Shown here: positions 61,482 through 64,000 of the stretch, piece by piece | Layout: the number at the start of each line of letters is the position of its first letter | How positions within the stretch are numbered: position 1 is the first letter of the stretch | Assembly (NCBI GenBank): GCA_015039315.1 | Contig: WIDE01000088.1 | Coordinates: forward strand, 62,001-126,000 | DNA: 64,000 bases | Direction of reading: 5' to 3' | From: Clavulina sp. PMI_390 | Lineage: Eukaryota > Basidiomycota > Agaricomycetes > Cantharellales > Hydnaceae | The notes under the pieces: model-generated | What the model was told of the DNA's origin: nothing | Database searches by the model: none | The model's input: only the letters and a program-made list of their open reading frames with translations | Made by a program: the position numbers and the translations under genes

Positions 61482-61800
61482 GCGCCCGGTTTTTTGGCGT
61501 CGCTCAGCGCAGGCGCGACGATTTGGTGCGTGGTGTTCGCAAACGTAGGGGTTAATAGGTGGCTGATACCTACTTGGGGCCAAACAATGCACTACTAAGG
61601 GGGCAATTCAAATCTAATTTACTTGCTGTGAAAAAACCTAAACTATATATATAGGGCTAACTCTACCATGTAACGAGCGTCGTCCGCATGCCGCGACGGA
61701 ATTCGCGAGGGTTACCCCCAGTCTCTGTAAGCTTCGCAAGGAAGATGCTGTCATTTAGATCTGTCAAGTTGGAAAGTAATCAGCCACGTGGAAGTCACTT
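61482..61800. promoter_or_regulatory. Promoter region of the histidine kinase
   Basis: Lies between the kinase start and the mS29 stop on the same strand. An AT-rich ATATATATAG stretch near 61645-61654 reads as a possible TATA element on the minus strand. Confidence 0.4.
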
Positions 61801-63714
61801 TCATTGGCGACAATCAGGCCCCGCACCTGAATGGAGCACACCATTCTGAGCCCAGACCTCCATCAGGGCAGCACCCTCCTGTACCGTCAGCCGAGACGGT
61901 ACCTCAACGGGGACAAGCCCCTTGGCGTACTCAGAGTACTCTGAGTGGCGCTCTGCCCATGGCGCACCTGCTCGCTGAGGAGTACGCCCCAAACCGTCAA
62001 GCAGCTCGAGAGGCACGGGGAACTCTCGGCTGGAGCTAGATAGTGCACCGAAGATCGCACCTCGTCCCTGGTAACGAGTGACGTCATCAGGAGGTGGCGA
62101 GCGGGAAGGATCCACCAATCAGATACTCATAGCAACAATTTGGTTCCGAAACAGACGCACAAATGACTTTTGCCCAGAAACGTATTCCAGCACCAGCCGT
62201 GGGACCGAGAGGTGCAGCGCCTGAATGTAATTGAAGTCTGGGTCGCGGTAGCGGGACTGGCCAAATATAGCCTGAATATCGTCTACAGCCAACAGAACAG
62301 GGACGCTGGAGATAGATGAATATATGAGCGGCTGAAACCGAAGCCATGGGGATAATGAAACCTACTCTTGCTGCTTTGCCAATATCTCCAGTGTCTCTCG
62401 CAAAATATTCATCGAAGAATTAGGATCCATCACACCAGCATCAACGAGCTCCGCCAGCTTAGCGCCAGCCGCAATTGTTGTGCGGTCGAGCACAATCTCT
62501 TTCGGTGTTTTCAGAGCCGACAGTACGTTAGCATTGAACTTGGCGAAGTTTGATAACAGTTCTCGCGCGAGGGCGCTCTGGATGAATGTTCCAGACTTTG
62601 CATCGTACTGGAAAGTAGTAGTGGAGTTGACCCAATCAATCGCTGGACAACCATCTCTGTTAGTGACGCGATCCATGTATCTAAATCCTCGGCACACCTC
62701 TCGGAACGTAGAATACGGCCCAACCATGGCGCGCACAGTACTCGGCCGTCTGAAGTAGCGTGACACTCTTCCCGGAGCCCTTCTCGCCAGCTGAAGGAGG
62801 GCATGAATTAATACAAAGAACATTTTTGGGCAACAAAAGCTGACTGACTGAGAACATAACGATTCTGCCGGCTTTCGCTTTGCGAAGCAGCATCCATCTG
62901 TTTGAAAGAGCTTAGTGATATATCTCTGATGATGGAGAACGCCTGGTCCATATGGATTCGCTGGTGGAGAAATGAGTGAAATCGCAAGTTTGAGTGGCAT
63001 TCAGAATTATGGACTTACGTCTTCTCGCAGAGAACGAGGAACACCAAATGTCTCCTGTAGGGACCCCTTCCCTGAGTCAAAGGCTACGGGTCTGGCTCGA
63101 AGGCTTGGGTTAATCTCGACCTATGCAAACAATTGTGAACTTCGTCAACTACCGCGAGGAATGATATCACATACGTTGGTGAGCTGAGGAAGAGCAGTAG
63201 ATGGGTTCTGGTTCCGGAATGAGCTAGAGTTTTCGCTCAAGGGCATTGGAGCCATCTAGCAGGACCAAACGAACGCCAAGAGAGGGTATATGCAAATGTT
63301 ATAGCAAAAGGTAGAACGTCAATGAAGGTTTGGATTAGGTAGAGCATGTGCGAGGCGACGTACCGAGCCACCAGACCTAATACTGTGCTGCTTCTTCTTT
63401 GAGCCAAAGCCTGAGCTCTGTTTGGTGCGTGCCATTGTCGAGCTATTTGCTGTGGGAGGCGAGCCGTGTATTCAAGCAGTTCAGGGCCAGAGAAACGAAG
63501 GAATGGGGATATTAGGGAGCAGTAGACGTCGAATAAAGTTAGTAGTCTTGGATAGCGAGGTATGGAATGCGTCCTCACCAGGAGCAGCGAGGACGCTCGC
63601 TGTCGAGGCTATCCCTCTTCGCGACAACACAATAACGGACGAAGCCGGAAGAGAGGTACTCCCCACCGTCAGCCTCGGGCGGCAAACGCGTAGTGCACGG
63701 CTTGTACTGGCCAT
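61801..63714 (-). CDS. Mitochondrial ribosomal small-subunit protein mS29 (DAP3 family)
   Basis: Multi-exon; span given. mS29 is the nucleotide-binding P-loop protein of the mitochondrial small ribosomal subunit. I place the start at 63714: exon 1 (63579-63714) encodes MASTSRALRVCRPRL with further Arg and Ser and no acids until its end, an ideal mitochondrial presequence, and joins in frame to exon 2 (from 63449) reading ANSSTMARTKQSSGFGSKKK. Later landmarks are RPVAFDSGKGSLQETFGVP, Walker A GEKGSGKSVTLLQ, TAEYCARHGWAVFYVPR, Walker B VPVLLAVDDIQAIF, LPLELLDGLGR-type PLELLD, and the family C-terminus LTVQEGAALMEVWAQNGVLHS (first 20 residues shown in part). A downstream ATG at 63435 would lose the presequence. 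The equivalent yeast gene is RSM23. Confidence 0.9.
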
Positions 63715-63857
63715 CCTTTCGTCGGAGAGAACTGGATAGGCTGGCAATATTTGAACAGAGCGTCCAAAAAGTTCACTTCACGCCGTGGGAGAGTTTCACG
63801 TGATCAATCTCAACATCATTTCTCAAGGCTCGATCTGTCTGTTCGGAAAATTTAGCC
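63715..63857. promoter_or_regulatory. Divergent promoter of mS29 and the Nro1-like gene
   Basis: 143 bp between start codons of two oppositely transcribed genes. It contains cacgtg near 63798-63803, an E-box/CDE1-type palindrome. Confidence 0.5.
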
Positions 63858-64000
63858 ATGTCCAAGAGACCCAAAGGATTGGCGAAATCCCAGGAAAAGA
63901 AGCGCGGGGCCGAACCAGCGTCGAAGAAACAAAAACTTGAAACAGAGGAAGAATCTCTCCTCTCAGATGACTGGGAGGATTTGCAGGAATTGTTCGCTCG
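63858..64000 (+). CDS. Probable Nro1/Ett1-family protein, 5' end only
   Basis: The window ends after 47 codons. The visible start MSKRPKGLAKSQEKKRG with the following basic then acidic stretch (SKKQKLETEEE, DDWEDLQELFAR) resembles the N-terminus of Nro1/Ett1 proteins (usually M-A-K-R-P-L-G-L-G-K), nuclear regulators linked to translation termination and, in fission yeast, oxygen sensing. The match is short, so another basic nuclear protein is possible. Confidence 0.45.
   Translation, partial: MSKRPKGLAKSQEKKRGAEPASKKQKLETEEESLLSDDWEDLQELFA

Noticed and set aside
61801..63435. MARTKQS at 63435 resembles the start of histone H3
   Set aside because: The resemblance ends after seven residues; the rest is clearly mS29 with Walker motifs, and the ATG is inside the second exon.
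63422..63739. Plus-strand open frame opposite the first exons of mS29
   Set aside because: It is antisense to the presequence exon and first intron of mS29 and has no recognisable content.

Overview
The window is nuclear DNA of a filamentous basidiomycete. Nearly every gene is split by short GT-AG introns (mostly 45-90 bp), neighbouring genes lie on both strands, and the conserved genes read as dikaryan fungal proteins (KEI1, a Sln1-like hybrid histidine kinase, an X18-type GATA factor, a Kex2-type repeat precursor). An Agaricomycete, possibly close to Ceratobasidiaceae/Rhizoctonia, is my best guess, but this is inferred from style only. Coordinates given as join lists were worked out by reading splice sites and checking frame; where I did not do so I give only the span.

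Layout. 1-23 kb is a core region: a GATA transcription factor (1565-5116, -), a conserved protein of unknown function (7832-10539, -), DED1 RNA helicase (11882-14093, -), an ADF-H/coiled-coil/PH actin-binding protein (14329-16444, -), a CLC chloride channel (16704-20333, -) divergent from KEI1 (20478-21714, +), and an F-box-like protein (21810-23450, -).

24.5-37.7 kb is an accessory island of secreted and signalling genes: two tandem secreted proteins with an ADP-ribosyltransferase-like H-G-T / G-L-Y pattern (24671-26186 and 27139-28453, +), two nearly identical secreted class-3 lipases inside a segmental duplication (29024-30368 and 34462-35803, -), a TKL-type protein kinase with a C-terminal CaaX box between them (about 32569-34081, +), and a decayed third copy of the first family (36966-37666, +). 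37.7-42.4 kb is gene-poor apart from a disordered protein at 39175-40173.

42455-44662 encodes the most striking gene: a secreted 712-residue precursor made of two kinds of about 38-residue peptide separated by dibasic Lys-Arg/Arg-Arg sites, arranged as a regular (B-A-A) x4 array. This is the architecture of Kex2-processed repeat proteins.

46-64 kb returns to core genes: a GPI-anchored Kre9/Knh1-like protein (46061-47258, -), STT3 (47580-50653, -) divergent from ARP2 (50847-52373, +), a RanBP3/Yrb2-like Ran-binding protein (52771-55875, -), a hybrid histidine kinase (56367-61481, -), mitochondrial ribosomal protein mS29/DAP3 (61801-63714, -), and the 5' end of a probable Nro1/Ett1-family gene (63858-64000+). 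Several core pairs share short divergent promoters (CLC/KEI1 144 bp, STT3/ARP2 193 bp, mS29/Nro1-like 143 bp). No rRNA gene, CRISPR array or confident tRNA was seen.
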